Shown here: piece by piece, positions 8,972-18,038 of the stretch
How the letters are laid out: every line of letters begins with the position of its first letter
How positions within the stretch are numbered: the stretch's first letter is position 1
Source of the DNA: Spirosoma utsteinense
GTDB taxonomy: Bacteria; Bacteroidota; Bacteroidia; Cytophagales; Spirosomataceae
Direction: 5' to 3'
Assembly: GCF_014282275.1 (NCBI RefSeq)
Contig: NZ_VFIA01000009.1
Location: forward strand, 124,001-188,000
DNA length: 64,000 nucleotides
Notes under the pieces: generated by a model
What the model was told of the DNA's origin: nothing
Database searches by the model: none
The model's input: the letters and a program-made list of their open reading frames with translations, nothing else
Made by a program: the position numbers and the translations under genes

Positions 8972-10855
8972 ATGAACAGACGACATATTTTCCTGCTGGC
9001 TTTTTGTATACAGGTATGCCTCCGCCTGTCGGCGCAGGATAAACCCCTGACGGTTACGACGAAACTGCCGGGTCACCCCCGTATTCTGTTGCTAAGCCGC
9101 GAAGAAGCCCTGCTTAAACGAGCCGTTGCCGCCGACAAGACCTGGAGCAGCGTGCATCAGGTGATCCTGGCCGAGTGCGACAGGATCGTACCAACGCCCC
9201 CCGTCGAACGGATTCAGATTGGTCGTCGCCTGCTCGATAAGTCGCGGGAGGCCCTGCGCCGTATCTTCTTCCTGTCCTACGCCTGGCGCATGACCGGTCA
9301 GGAGAAATACCGCACCCGGGCCGAAAAGGAACTGCTGGCCGTATCGGCGTTCAGCGACTGGAACCCGTCGCATTTTCTGGACGTCGCCGAAATGACGCTC
9401 GGTGTGGCTATTGGCTATGACTGGCTCTACGCCGACCTGTCGGAAGCGTCGCGGGCTACCATCCGGGACGCCATTCTGAAAAAGGGTATCGAGCCGTCGC
9501 TCGATCCCAAGAACAACAGCTGGCTTACCGCTACCCACAACTGGAATCAGGTTTGCAACGCGGGCATGGCCTACGGCGCGCTGGCCATCTACGAAGACAA
9601 GCCGGAACTGGCCCGAACCGTCCTGAACCGGGCTATCGAAAGCATCGTGTTACCGATGGACGATTATGCGCCGGATGGGGCATACCCCGAAGGCTACAGC
9701 TACTGGGGCTACGGAACGAGTTTCAATGTACTGTTCATCAGCGCCATCGAAAAAGCGTTCGGTCAGGATTTTGGGCTGGTGCAACGGCCCGGCTTTCTAA
9801 AAACGGCTGGCTACATGACCAACATGGCTGGTCCGTCAGGTATGTCGTTCAACTACGCCGATGCGGGTAAGAACCCTGAATTACAACCGGCCCTGTTCTG
9901 GTTTGCCAACAAAGCACGTGACCCGTCGCTGGTGTGGGTGGAGCGGGGGCGGCTGCTGCGGGGTGAAGCGGCTGCTAATGTCAGCGACCGGCTGCTGCCT
10001 TCTATCATGCTGTGGGGTGCTGGTATGAACGTCGATAAAATCCCCGCACCTGCATCAACGACCTGGACGGGTGCTGGCCGGAACCCCGTCGCCCTGATGC
10101 GCACGTCCTGGACCGACCCGGCCGCGATCTTTGTGGGCATCAAAGGCGGGACGCCGTCGAGCAATCACGCGCACATGGATGCTGGTTCGTTCGTCATGGA
10201 GGCCGACGGGGTGCGCTGGGCCATGGACTTCGGCATGCAGGATTACAATTCGCTGGAATCCAAAGGCGTGGATTTGTGGAACCGCAAGCAGAATTCGCAG
10301 CGGTGGGAAGTCTATCGCTATTCGAACCGCGTACACAATACGCTGATGGTCAACGATAGCCTGCAACGGGTCGATGGGTTTGCCAGCCTTACCGGCTCGT
10401 CCAGAAATCCGCTGTTCCAGAGCGCGACGGTTAACCTGAGCGAATTGTACAAAGGGTCATTGACCAGCGCCAGCCGGGGCATCGCCATTGTGGACCAGGC
10501 GTATGTGGTCGTGCGGGATGAAATTGCTGCGGTTGCCAGCCCGGCCCGTGTTCGCTGGACCATGCTGACCGGAACCGATGTAAAACTCATTGGTAAGAAC
10601 CGCGCCGAACTGACCAAAGCTGGCAAAAAGCTCATTGTGGAGGTACAGGAGCCTGCGGGTATCACTTTACAAACCTGGACCACCAACCCGCCCCATTCGT
10701 ATGATGCCCCCAATCCCGGCACCACCCTGCTGGGTTTCGAGCTTGCTATGCCTGCTCACACGAAAGATGTCCTGACGGTGCTGCTCCTTACTGAGAAAGC
10801 AGTTAGTCAGCTCAAAAAGCCCGTTTTGCCGTTGGGGGACTGGCTGCGTAAATAA
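8972..10855 (+). CDS. Secreted heparinase II/III-like polysaccharide lyase
   Basis: A 627-residue exported protein with a signal peptide of about 21 residues (cleavage near LSA-QD). The N-terminal half is helical, with WNQVCNAGMAYGALA characteristic of the (alpha/alpha) toroid. The second half holds the heparinase II/III beta region, with the SSNHAHMDAGSFVM and MDFGMQDYNS segments (His and Tyr typical of the lyase centre). The family cleaves acidic glycans (heparin-like, alginate and other uronates) by beta-elimination; the exact substrate cannot be read here. There is no neighbouring SusC/SusD pair. Confidence 0.87.
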   Translation: MNRRHIFLLAFCIQVCLRLSAQDKPLTVTTKLPGHPRILLLSREEALLKRAVAADKTWSSVHQVILAECDRIVPTPPVERIQIGRRLLDKSREALRRIFFLSYAWRMTGQEKYRTRAEKELLAVSAFSDWNPSHFLDVAEMTLGVAIGYDWLYADLSEASRATIRDAILKKGIEPSLDPKNNSWLTATHNWNQVCNAGMAYGALAIYEDKPELARTVLNRAIESIVLPMDDYAPDGAYPEGYSYWGYGTSFNVLFISAIEKAFGQDFGLVQRPGFLKTAGYMTNMAGPSGMSFNYADAGKNPELQPALFWFANKARDPSLVWVERGRLLRGEAAANVSDRLLPSIMLWGAGMNVDKIPAPASTTWTGAGRNPVALMRTSWTDPAAIFVGIKGGTPSSNHAHMDAGSFVMEADGVRWAMDFGMQDYNSLESKGVDLWNRKQNSQRWEVYRYSNRVHNTLMVNDSLQRVDGFASLTGSSRNPLFQSATVNLSELYKGSLTSASRGIAIVDQAYVVVRDEIAAVASPARVRWTMLTGTDVKLIGKNRAELTKAGKKLIVEVQEPAGITLQTWTTNPPHSYDAPNPGTTLLGFELAMPAHTKDVLTVLLLTEKAVSQLKKPVLPLGDWLRK

Positions 10856-10937
10856 TCAGGAAGGCTGTTACGAATGATGGGTTTATCCTCAAGCCTGCGT
10901 ATACTTGTCAACTGACTTATCCTTACCTGATTTTTCG

Positions 10938-11981
10938 ATGAACTACCTTTCCTGCCTGTTGCTCGCTACGGCGTGCCTGCTCGGGTCGTGCCGGTCGTCT
11001 GATACCGATACGGCGACGCTAAAAACCTATTTCACCGCCGATACGAGCGGAGTTGCCGATGGTGGGGTACGCATCATTCCTGTCAAAACGCTTAACCGTA
11101 CGTTCAACGTCTGGACCAAGCGCTTTGGCAACAACCCCAAAATTAAACTGCTATTACTCAACGGCGGGCCAGGCGCGACCCACGAGTATTTTGAGGTGAT
11201 GGAAAGCTTCCTGCCCGCCGAAGGCATCGAGTTCATCTACTACGACCAGCTGGGAACGGGCAACTCCGACAACCCGAACGACACGACGTTCTGGGATCTG
11301 CCCCGCTACGTGGAAGAGGTGGAGCAGGTGCGTACCGCGCTCAACCTCACGCCCGATAATTTCTACCTGCTGGGCCACTCGTGGGGTGGTATTCTGGCGA
11401 CGGAGTACGCGCTGAAATACGGCAAGAACCTGAAAGGGCTGGTAATCTCGAATATGATGTCGAGCTGCCCCGACTACGGCAAATATGCCGATGAGGTGCT
11501 GGCGAAGCAGATGGACCCGGCGGTTGTGAAGGAGGTAAACGCCATCGAAGCCCGGGGCGAATACACGGCACCGCGCTATATGGAGCTGCTGATGCCTAAC
11601 TTCTACGCCAAACATATCTGCCGACTACCCATCGACCAGTGGCCCGAACCCATGACGCGCGCGCTGGGCAAGTCGAATCAGTCGCTGTACGTGACCATGC
11701 AGGGGCCCAGCGAATTTGGCATTGCCGGTAAACTAACCAACTGGGACCGCAAAGCCGACCTACCCAAAATCACCGTCCCCACGCTGACCATCGGCGCTCA
11801 GTACGACACCATGGACCCCGAGCACATGAAGTGGATGGCGACGCAGCTCCCCAATGGCAGCTACCTCTACTGCCCCAACGGCAGCCACATGTCGATGTAC
11901 GACGATCAGAAAACCTACATGCAGGGCCTCATCAAATTCATCAAAGGCGTCGACGCGGGCGAGAAGAAAGTAACGCTGTAG
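10938..11981 (+). CDS. Proline iminopeptidase-family alpha/beta hydrolase, predicted lipoprotein
   Basis: 347 residues from the ATG at 10938, chosen because it gives a hydrophobic signal ending in the lipobox LGSC; an upstream TTG at 10905 would bury it. The motif NGGPG (oxyanion loop of proline iminopeptidases), GHSWGG (nucleophile serine), the Asp in GAQYDTMDP and the His in NGSHMSMYD form the triad pattern of peptidase family S33. It probably releases N-terminal proline or related residues at the cell surface or in the periplasm. A large palindrome starts 15 nt after the stop. Confidence 0.9.
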   Translation: MNYLSCLLLATACLLGSCRSSDTDTATLKTYFTADTSGVADGGVRIIPVKTLNRTFNVWTKRFGNNPKIKLLLLNGGPGATHEYFEVMESFLPAEGIEFIYYDQLGTGNSDNPNDTTFWDLPRYVEEVEQVRTALNLTPDNFYLLGHSWGGILATEYALKYGKNLKGLVISNMMSSCPDYGKYADEVLAKQMDPAVVKEVNAIEARGEYTAPRYMELLMPNFYAKHICRLPIDQWPEPMTRALGKSNQSLYVTMQGPSEFGIAGKLTNWDRKADLPKITVPTLTIGAQYDTMDPEHMKWMATQLPNGSYLYCPNGSHMSMYDDQKTYMQGLIKFIKGVDAGEKKVTL

Positions 11982-11995
11982 GTAGACCGGCTTTT

Positions 11996-12095
11996 GTATC
12001 CTGGCCGGGCTGGCGCACCAGCGGCCACGTCCGGGTGAACTATGTATTTCTCTCACCCGGACGTGGCCGCTGGTGCGCCAGCCCGGCCAGGATAC
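11996..12095. repeat. Family A palindrome, expanded copy 2
   Basis: Two perfectly complementary 43-nt arms (11996-12038 and 12053-12095) surround a 14-nt loop. The ends GTATCCTGG and CGGCCACGTCCGGGT are shared with copies 1 and 3, but a 17-nt segment replaces one base between them, in both arms. The element ends 24 nt before the next start codon. Confidence 0.95.
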
Positions 12096-12119
12096 GTACA
12101 ACTAAATACCTTGTCCATC

Positions 12120-13217
12120 ATGAAACCAAACACCCATTCTCATTTTCGTCGTCTCGCTCAGTCACTTCTCTTTATCTTTATTTTAGCATTAGCCACGAAC
12201 GGCTATAGCCAGACCAGTTCACCCAAAACCGGCAGGGTGGAACGCATAAAAGTGCACGGGAAGGGGCTGGAAGGCAATCTGGCTGGTGACTCACCCGACC
12301 GCGACGTATCCATTTACCTGCCGCCCAGCTATCAGACCGACAAGAAACGCCGGTATCCGGTCATCTATTTCCTGCACGGCTTCACCGACAGTGACGACAA
12401 ATGGTACGGCCTGACCAAGCACTGGATCAATCTGCCCGCCGTCGTCGACAAGGCGCTGGCTGATGGAAAAACGAAGGAGTTCATCATCGTGACGCCTAAT
12501 GCCTACAATCGTTATTTCGGGAGCATGTACTCGAACTCGGTGACGATTGGCAACTGGGAAGACTTCGTTGCCGAGGAGCTGGTGACCTATATCGATAAGC
12601 AGTATCGTACCATCCCACAGGCTGGTAGTCGCGGGCTGGCGGGGCATTCGATGGGTGGGTACGGCACGATCCGGATTGGGCAGAAACACCCTGAAACGTT
12701 CTCCAGTCTCTACCTGCTCAGTCCCTGCTGCATGATACCGAACATGGGCGGGCCGGGAGGCTCCGAGATGGCCGCCCGGATGGAAGGCGTGAAAACGGTG
12801 GCCGAGCTTGACAAAGCCGATTTTATAACCAAAGCTATGTTTGCATCGGCAGCTTCCTGGTCTCCCAACCCTACCAATGCGCCCTTTTACCTGGACCTGC
12901 CGGTGAAGGAAGGCCAGCCCCAGCCGATGGTGACTGCTAAATGGGCCGCAAATGCCCCACTTGCCACCCTCGACCAGTACATCGCCAACATCAGGCAACT
13001 GAAGGCGCTGGCGTTCGACGCCGGCTCGAAGGATGCGAGCATTGCCGCCACCAATAAAGTCCTGGATGCCATGCTGACCAACTACCAGATCCCGCACACC
13101 TACGAAGAGTACGACGGCGATCATATCAACCGAATCGGCGAGCGTATCGAGCAGAAAATGCTGCCCTTCTTCACGATGAATCTGTCGTCTGAGCCGGTGA
13201 AAGGAGGGAAGAAGTAG
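12120..13217 (+). CDS. Secreted esterase, D/feruloyl-esterase-like alpha/beta hydrolase
   Basis: 365 residues from the ATG at 12120, which starts a good signal peptide (cleavage near GYS-QT); an upstream in-frame start at 12042 lies inside the palindrome loop and is unlikely. The region resembles the putative esterase family (EstA/Fes-like): [10 protein letters not shown], the FLHGF oxyanion segment, the nucleophile elbow GHSMGG, and a terminal DGDH histidine. Substrates in this family include feruloyl-polysaccharides, S-formylglutathione and enterobactin; export argues for a glycan ester, as inference. Confidence 0.87.
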   Translation: MKPNTHSHFRRLAQSLLFIFILALATNGYSQTSSPKTGRVERIKVHGKGLEGNLAGDSPDRDVSIYLPPSYQTDKKRRYPVIYFLHGFTDSDDKWYGLTKHWINLPAVVDKALADGKTKEFIIVTPNAYNRYFGSMYSNSVTIGNWEDFVAEELVTYIDKQYRTIPQAGSRGLAGHSMGGYGTIRIGQKHPETFSSLYLLSPCCMIPNMGGPGGSEMAARMEGVKTVAELDKADFITKAMFASAASWSPNPTNAPFYLDLPVKEGQPQPMVTAKWAANAPLATLDQYIANIRQLKALAFDAGSKDASIAATNKVLDAMLTNYQIPHTYEEYDGDHINRIGERIEQKMLPFFTMNLSSEPVKGGKK

Positions 13218-13235
13218 GGGGTGTGGGTGTTGTAC

Positions 13236-13332
13236 TGCAATTATCAACCACTACCAGGGGCTTTGCCCACTGGCAGGGTTGGACATGCGCCCTGCCAGTG
13301 GGCAAAGCCCCTGGTAGTGGTTGATAATTGCA
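13236..13332. repeat. Family B palindrome, copy 1
   Basis: Perfect 42-nt arms at 13236-13277 and 13291-13332 flank a 13-nt loop. The inner part CAACCACTACC...TGGCAGG recurs at 63515-63594, 50 kb away in the window. Confidence 0.95.
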
Positions 13333-13456
13333 ATAGCTAAAATAAGGACCTCACAAGACCTTGTGTGCCGTAGCCGGGCTGCCGCTGCGGTACACACCCG
13401 TTTGCTCGGTTTGTTGCGTACCTACGCCACGCGGGCCACTCAATGGCCCCATTTGG

Positions 13457-13490
13457 CTACCGACGCTGCGCTATGTAAGCCCTACGGGCT
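13457..13490. repeat. Intergenic repeat, family G copy 2
   Basis: CTACCGACGCTGCGCT (13457-13472) is identical to 7244-7259. It is followed by a 5-bp hairpin, AGCCC (13478-13482) and GGGCT (13486-13490), the counterpart of the hairpin in copy 1. Confidence 0.7.
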
Positions 13491-13767
13491 AACTCAAATA
13501 CCTCTAAGGTCAACACTTGTTGGTCAACAGGCGCAAACCTTGTGCCTTATAATAGAGAAAGTTAGGGTTAGCACTTATCAGGATGAGCTTATCAGCAATC
13601 ACCCGGAAATCAGCAAGTGATCGAACAGGTCTTTGTGCGTAGAGGGAGTTTATACATTATATGATTGCTTCAGATCCTTAGGCTCAACAGTAAGTAGTCG
13701 AGTACCATATTCGTCCTGCAAGCAACGAGCATGTTATCTGTATCAGTATTTAACCTTAGTTTTCCCG

Positions 13768-14163
13768 TCACTCCTTCCGCACCACCATTTTTCCGTCGAA
13801 AATCTGTTGCCACTGCCAGGTGGTTTTGCCTTTCTCACGGGTTAAAATAAACAGAGGATCATTGAGCTTGACGCGTTTGTCGGCGTAAAAAGCGCCATCG
13901 GTGGTGGAGCGGTAATAAACCTTCAGGGTCGTTGGTGTACCCGTTGCCCAGCAATCCAGGGTGTAGAACGTTTGAATTCCCTGAGCATGGACCTGGCAGA
14001 GATTCATGCCCTTATATTTATCCTTGACGGTAATCGTATACGTGATACCGTCCGGGTGCTCACCCGTCCAGTTACCCATCCAGCTATTGGTTTGCTGGAA
14101 GCTGAAAAGGAGGGTTACCAGAAGGAGTAAACCCGTTATGAACGTGAATCTGGCCATATACAT
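13768..14163 (-). CDS. Small exported protein of unknown function
   Basis: 131 residues: an N-terminal hydrophobic segment (about 5-22) that can serve as signal peptide or anchor, then a mainly beta-strand domain with WMGNWTGEHPDG near the start. A start at 14157 (second Met) is equally possible. The WxGxWxG opening is seen in several small lipocalin-like or DUF families, but I do not recognise this one. Its start lies 35 nt after the stop of the small membrane protein on the same strand, suggesting co-transcription. Confidence 0.65.
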   Translation of the reverse strand: MYMARFTFITGLLLLVTLLFSFQQTNSWMGNWTGEHPDGITYTITVKDKYKGMNLCQVHAQGIQTFYTLDCWATGTPTTLKVYYRSTTDGAFYADKRVKLNDPLFILTREKGKTTWQWQQIFDGKMVVRKE

Positions 14164-14198
14164 TCAGGGATTAAGCGTCGTGATTGAGGTCCGGAACG

Positions 14199-14495
14199 TC
14201 AGGACTTGTTGAATCCGTACCACATCAGGGATACGATCACCAGTTCGGCCACCCACACGTGCAGCGTATTGCGTCGGCAAGCCCGGCGTACCAACGTATG
14301 AAGGCCGAACGCGCCGGCCGCGAGGGGGATACCGAAGAAAAATTGGAGCACGTTATTTTCCCGGCTCATATCGACGAAGCCGTAACCAATCATGACGACA
14401 CCCGCCAGCGACAACAGCACGAGGGGCGTAACGAGACTGAACAGTTTTTGGAAATACACGGGCATGATAACAAGTGGGTAGTGGCGTAACAACAA
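14199..14495 (-). CDS. Small membrane protein of unknown function
   Basis: Up to 98 residues with three hydrophobic segments (about 18-42, 48-66 and 79-95); a start at the internal Met (14465) would also keep them. The charged loop RRACRRN lies between segments two and three. I do not recognise the family. A TACATTTG -7-like element lies 11 nt upstream on the minus strand (14506-14513), so it may head the transcript with the next gene. Confidence 0.65.
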   Translation of the reverse strand: MLLRHYPLVIMPVYFQKLFSLVTPLVLLSLAGVVMIGYGFVDMSRENNVLQFFFGIPLAAGAFGLHTLVRRACRRNTLHVWVAELVIVSLMWYGFNKS

Positions 14496-14505
14496 GCCTG
14501 TGAAT

Positions 14506-14513
14506 CAAATGTA
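14506..14513 (-). promoter_or_regulatory. Candidate -7 element for the small membrane protein gene
   Basis: TACATTTG on the minus strand fits TAnnTTTG; 19 nt further upstream there is TTT rather than TTG. A transcript from here would begin close to the GTG/ATG region, which favours the downstream start at 14465. Confidence 0.35.
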
Positions 14514-14676
14514 TTCGGTATCATTTTAACATAAATGGTGAACGGTTGTTTTGATTGCCGTTGCTCAGCCGGGTTTCATCAGGAGTTGTATTGCTACATA
14601 AACGGCTACTGAAAACCCGTATAAACCCCTGCTTATAAGGCGTATTTGTGCGCTAGGTAGAGCGGAATAGTAGAAT

Positions 14677-14684
14677 TAGCTTTG
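14677..14684 (+). promoter_or_regulatory. Candidate -7 element for the haloperoxidase-like gene
   Basis: TAGCTTTG fits the Bacteroidota -7 element TAnnTTTG and lies 25 nt before the start codon. No TTG lies at the expected -33 distance. Confidence 0.35.
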
Positions 14685-14709
14685 ACCGGAAGCCAAATTC
14701 TCTTTTTTC

Positions 14710-16053
14710 ATGAAGACTACCCTGCTATTCATTGCATTAGGTACACTTGCTCTCGGGCAAAGCCGCGCCCAGCTGGAACCACGGGCGGGGTCCTGGAAAA
14801 CGTGGGTCATTCCCTTGGGGGAGGCCTACCGACTGCCGCCACCACCCAACGCGACTGCTACCCAGGCCGAAGAGAAAACCCTGGGCAGTATGCAACGCCA
14901 GCGGGATTCGGCTACGATCCAACTGATCGACTACTGGAATGCCGGAGCACCGGGCTATCGCTGGCAAGCCGCTATCGAGCAGTTGTACGGTGGTTTCCCT
15001 CCCGCCTGGATACGGGGAAAAGCGCTGATGAATGTGGCGGTTTATGACGCGACGGTGGCGGCCTGGAATACGAAGACAACCTACCGGCGGCCCCGTCCAT
15101 CGACTCATAACAAAACCCTGACGCCTTACCTTGCTGTCCCCGATAGTCCATCGTATCCTTGCGAACATGCGGTGGCGGCCGGGGCCGCGGCTGCGATTCT
15201 GGGGTATCTGTTTCCCGCCAAAGCCGATTCGATTCGGCAGGTGGCCGAGCGTGCGTGCCGGTCGCGGGTGCTGGCGGGTGTGGTGTATCCCAGCGACAGC
15301 AAAGCGGGCTTCGAGTTAGGGCAGCGGGTGGGAAAGGCCGTAGTGGAGCTGGCCAAAGCCGACGGTGCCGATGCTGTATGGGATGGGAAACGCCCGACCG
15401 GAACGGGTCTGTGGAACGACAAACGGCCACCCATTCAGCCTATGGCGGGCGGCTGCAAACCGTGGGTGCTCACGGCAGGAAATCAGTTTCGGCCGGGCCC
15501 GCCCCCTGAGCCAGCCGGTGATATGAAGGAGTTGAAACAGGTCAAAAAATCACCCGCAGCGATTGGGCGGGCGTTTTACTGGGCCAGTAACGATTACTGG
15601 GGTGATGCGCTGGACCAGAAACTGTTCGAGCACAACCTGCACATGAACCCGCCCCAGGCGGCCCGCGCCTATGCGCTCGTCAGCGTTGCTGCGCAGGACG
15701 GCTACATCGCCTGCTGGGATGCCAAATACGCCTACTGGTCCATCCGGCCCAACCAGTATGATTCGACCTATGTGCCCCCGCTGCTGTTTACGCCCCCGCA
15801 CCCCAGCTACCCGTCGGGTCACGCGACCATATCTACGGCCCGCGCTACAGTGCTGGGCTATCTGTTCCCGGAAGCGGCTGCGTTCTTCATGAACAAAGCG
15901 AAAGAAGCGGCTGAGTCACGCTTCGAAGGGGGCGTTCACTTCCGGGTCGATAACGTCGTGGGGATGGATATGGGCCACAAAGTCGGGGAGGAGGTCATCA
16001 AACGAGCCCGTCGGGATGGGGCCGAAGTCCGACCCGTACTCGTCCAGAAATAA
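14710..16053 (+). CDS. Vanadium-dependent haloperoxidase/PAP2 family protein with two copies of the motif set
   Basis: 447 residues with a signal peptide (about 1-20). The C-terminal half has a complete PAP2/vanadium haloperoxidase site: K339-X6-R346-P347, P368-S-G-H371 and S403-R404-X5-H410-X3-D414. The N-terminal half repeats the same layout: K122-X6-R129-P130, P150-C-E-H153 and S185-R186-X5-V192-X3-D196, but the third-motif histidine (vanadate ligand or phosphatase nucleophile) is valine. Both halves also share an ILGYLFP/VLGYLFP stretch after the histidine motif. Family members either halogenate with peroxide or remove phosphate; which applies here cannot be told. Confidence 0.9.
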   Translation: MKTTLLFIALGTLALGQSRAQLEPRAGSWKTWVIPLGEAYRLPPPPNATATQAEEKTLGSMQRQRDSATIQLIDYWNAGAPGYRWQAAIEQLYGGFPPAWIRGKALMNVAVYDATVAAWNTKTTYRRPRPSTHNKTLTPYLAVPDSPSYPCEHAVAAGAAAAILGYLFPAKADSIRQVAERACRSRVLAGVVYPSDSKAGFELGQRVGKAVVELAKADGADAVWDGKRPTGTGLWNDKRPPIQPMAGGCKPWVLTAGNQFRPGPPPEPAGDMKELKQVKKSPAAIGRAFYWASNDYWGDALDQKLFEHNLHMNPPQAARAYALVSVAAQDGYIACWDAKYAYWSIRPNQYDSTYVPPLLFTPPHPSYPSGHATISTARATVLGYLFPEAAAFFMNKAKEAAESRFEGGVHFRVDNVVGMDMGHKVGEEVIKRARRDGAEVRPVLVQK

Positions 16054-16122
16054 GCAACGTGACGTATTGTATCCGGGGTTTGTAGCAAACCTGTAAACCC
16101 CGGATACAATACGTCACGTTGC
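16054..16122. terminator. Perfect 28-bp palindrome between convergent genes
   Basis: Arms 16054-16081 and 16095-16122 are exactly complementary around a 13-nt loop. It begins right at the stop codon of the haloperoxidase-like gene and ends 16 nt before the stop of the SDR gene, so it could end transcription in both directions. There is no long T tract. Confidence 0.75.
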
Positions 16123-16138
16123 TTTAGAACCTTTTTCC

Positions 16139-16879
16139 TTAGAAACGGCTGTTCATCTGCCGGAAAATCGCATCGACCTGCTCCCGCGAGGCCAGTCGGT
16201 TCGTTTCGGACGTGCCGTAGCCAATCTCCGGCGAGCCCGCTTCGATTCCGGCCATCATGGCGTCGGCGAAGTCACCAACGGGTACGCCGAAGTTGTGCAG
16301 CCCCGTGCCACCCAGGTCGGTGTTGACGGCGGGTGGCACGAGTTCGATCACCTCAATCGACGTGCCCGACAACTGGTGCCGCAGCGACATCGTGAATGAG
16401 TGCAGGGCCGCTTTGGTGGCGCTGTAGATAGGCGCAAAAGAACCCGGCACAAAAGCAAGCCCGGACGTGACGTTCATGATCGCGGCCTTCGGGTGCTGTC
16501 GCAGGTGCGGAATAAACAGCATCGACAGATGGAGGGGCGCTTCCAGATTGATGGCTAGTTCGGACTGGCTCTCGGTCCAGTCTTCCTGACTATTGGTCAG
16601 CTGCATCCGGCGCTGAATACCGGCGTTGTTGATCAGCACGTTGACCTGCGGAAACTCGGTGCTTACCCAGTCGAGCAGCGCCACCCGGTCGGCGGCCAGC
16701 CCCACGTCGCACTGGCGGATGTGGAGTTGCGGGTACTGCTGCTGAGCTTCCTGTAGTTTGTCGGCCCGGCGTCCGCAAATGATGACCTGACTGCCTGCTT
16801 TCAGAAATCGTTCGGCGAGGGCCCAGCCAATGCCGGAGGCTCCGCCCGTAATCAATACAGTGTTTGTTGTAATATCCAT
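16139..16879 (-). CDS. Short-chain dehydrogenase/reductase (DltE-like)
   Basis: 246 residues, a classical SDR: TGGASGIG dinucleotide-binding loop near the N-terminus, the NNAG motif, and the catalytic YSATK (Tyr and Lys). The R-R pair in CGRRADK after strand 2 suggests NADP(H) preference. The substrate is unknown; DltE-type proteins were named from a D-alanine/teichoic acid locus but no such genes occur here. It follows the chitinase on the same strand after 20 nt, so they probably share a transcript. Confidence 0.9.
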   Translation of the reverse strand: MDITTNTVLITGGASGIGWALAERFLKAGSQVIICGRRADKLQEAQQQYPQLHIRQCDVGLAADRVALLDWVSTEFPQVNVLINNAGIQRRMQLTNSQEDWTESQSELAINLEAPLHLSMLFIPHLRQHPKAAIMNVTSGLAFVPGSFAPIYSATKAALHSFTMSLRHQLSGTSIEVIELVPPAVNTDLGGTGLHNFGVPVGDFADAMMAGIEAGSPEIGYGTSETNRLASREQVDAIFRQMNSRF

Positions 16880-16899
16880 ACGTTCGTAATGCAGTCGTG

Positions 16900-18015
16900 T
16901 TATAGTTCTTTATTGATCTCGTTGAGCAGATACGTTTTAGGATCGTTGAAATACTCCCAGAACATGACACCCGCCAGTCCTTTTTTCTTCACATACTGGC
17001 ACTTGGCCCGTACGGATGCTTCGTCGTCGTAGGAGACAAAGCGTTTGAGGTCGGCATTATACAGGTAGGGGGCTTTGGCTTTGCGATCCCAGTAGCGTTT
17101 GTAAGCGGGGTTTGTCAGCAGCGTGTCTTTGATAAAGGTATAGCCACCGCCCCGTTCTACTTTTGTGATGGTACGCGGGTGGGCTTTGTGATCGCCGTTT
17201 TCCAGCTGCCACGCCCGCCCGTAAAAAGCGATGCCCAGGACGAGCTTTTCGGCAGGAACGCCCGCTTTCTGGTAAAGTTTTACCGCCTTGTCGCCCGAGG
17301 TTTCGTTTTTGACCTTGCCCGTTTCGTACAGATTCGTGTGATGCCCCGCCAGCGGCCCACCCGTAAAAAAGTCATACGACATCACGTTGATATAGTCGAG
17401 GTATTGGTGTGCCTGCGCCATGTCGGTATGGGTGAAAATGGCGTCGAAACCGGGCAGAGCCGTGGTGACGAGGTAGTTCTGGCCGGTTTGTTTCTTGAGG
17501 ATGTTCAACTGCTCCCGCAATGCCTTGAACAGCAGCGTGAAGTTTTCCCGGTCTTCGGGACGGAACACGTTGTCTTCGCCTTTCATGCCGGGGTATTCCC
17601 AGTCGATATCGATACCATCGAGCTGGTATTGCCGGACAATGTCTACCGCCGATGCCGCAAACGCCAGCCGGGCCGTATCGCTCACGACCGCGTCGGAGAA
17701 GTTCTCGCTCCACGACCAGCCCCCAATCGAGATCAGGATTTTAAGGTCGGGGTTGCGGAGTTTGAGCTGGTTCAGACTTTTGAAGTTGGTGGAGTCGGTG
17801 GCGAGGTTGTGTAGCCACGCCCGGTTCTGGCGCACATCCACAAAGGCGTAGTTGATGTGCGTAATTTTTTCGGCGGCAATCTGCCCGGCATCGATCTGTC
17901 CCCGGAAACCGCCTACGTAGGCCAGCACGATCGGTTTGGGCTTTGGCGCGGGTTTGAAACCTGCCAGCAGCAGGGTAATCGACAGAAAAGCAAGGAAAGG
18001 AAACGTGCGGAACAT
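16900..18015 (-). CDS. Glycoside hydrolase family 18 chitinase-like enzyme
   Basis: 371 residues from the ATG at 18015, chosen because it opens a signal peptide; an upstream in-frame Met adds ten non-signal residues. The GH18 signature D133-G-I-D136-I-D138-W-E140 is complete, with E140 as the acid, and SIGGW at 96-100 forms the second conserved strand. The MSYDF segment is the third. It should hydrolyse chitin or peptidoglycan-type beta-1,4-GlcNAc linkages outside the cytoplasm. No chitin-binding module is seen. It is the upstream member of a two-gene unit with the SDR. Confidence 0.93.
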   Translation of the reverse strand: MFRTFPFLAFLSITLLLAGFKPAPKPKPIVLAYVGGFRGQIDAGQIAAEKITHINYAFVDVRQNRAWLHNLATDSTNFKSLNQLKLRNPDLKILISIGGWSWSENFSDAVVSDTARLAFAASAVDIVRQYQLDGIDIDWEYPGMKGEDNVFRPEDRENFTLLFKALREQLNILKKQTGQNYLVTTALPGFDAIFTHTDMAQAHQYLDYINVMSYDFFTGGPLAGHHTNLYETGKVKNETSGDKAVKLYQKAGVPAEKLVLGIAFYGRAWQLENGDHKAHPRTITKVERGGGYTFIKDTLLTNPAYKRYWDRKAKAPYLYNADLKRFVSYDDEASVRAKCQYVKKKGLAGVMFWEYFNDPKTYLLNEINKEL

Positions 18016-18038
18016 GACGTAAATGGGTTTGGGAGGGG

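Larger units (their letters stand above)
13218..13767. other. Gene-free intergenic stretch with repeats
   Basis: 550 nt between convergent genes. It holds the family B palindrome (13236-13332), a GTGTGCCGTA...CGGTACACAC imperfect hairpin (about 13361-13389) and the family G repeat (13457-13490). A frame of 99 codons at 13321-13620 begins in the palindrome and has no protein-like character. I see no gene here. Confidence 0.7.

Noticed and set aside
12291..13247. 318-codon minus-strand frame opposite the esterase
   Set aside because: Antisense to a gene with signal peptide and GHSMGG motif; the frame is His/Arg/Gly rich as typical for shadows in GC-rich DNA.
13321..13620. 99-codon plus-strand frame after the family B palindrome
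   Set aside because: It starts in the palindrome arm, crosses the family G repeat, has no domain-like character and odd composition; it appears to be chance open reading through repeats.
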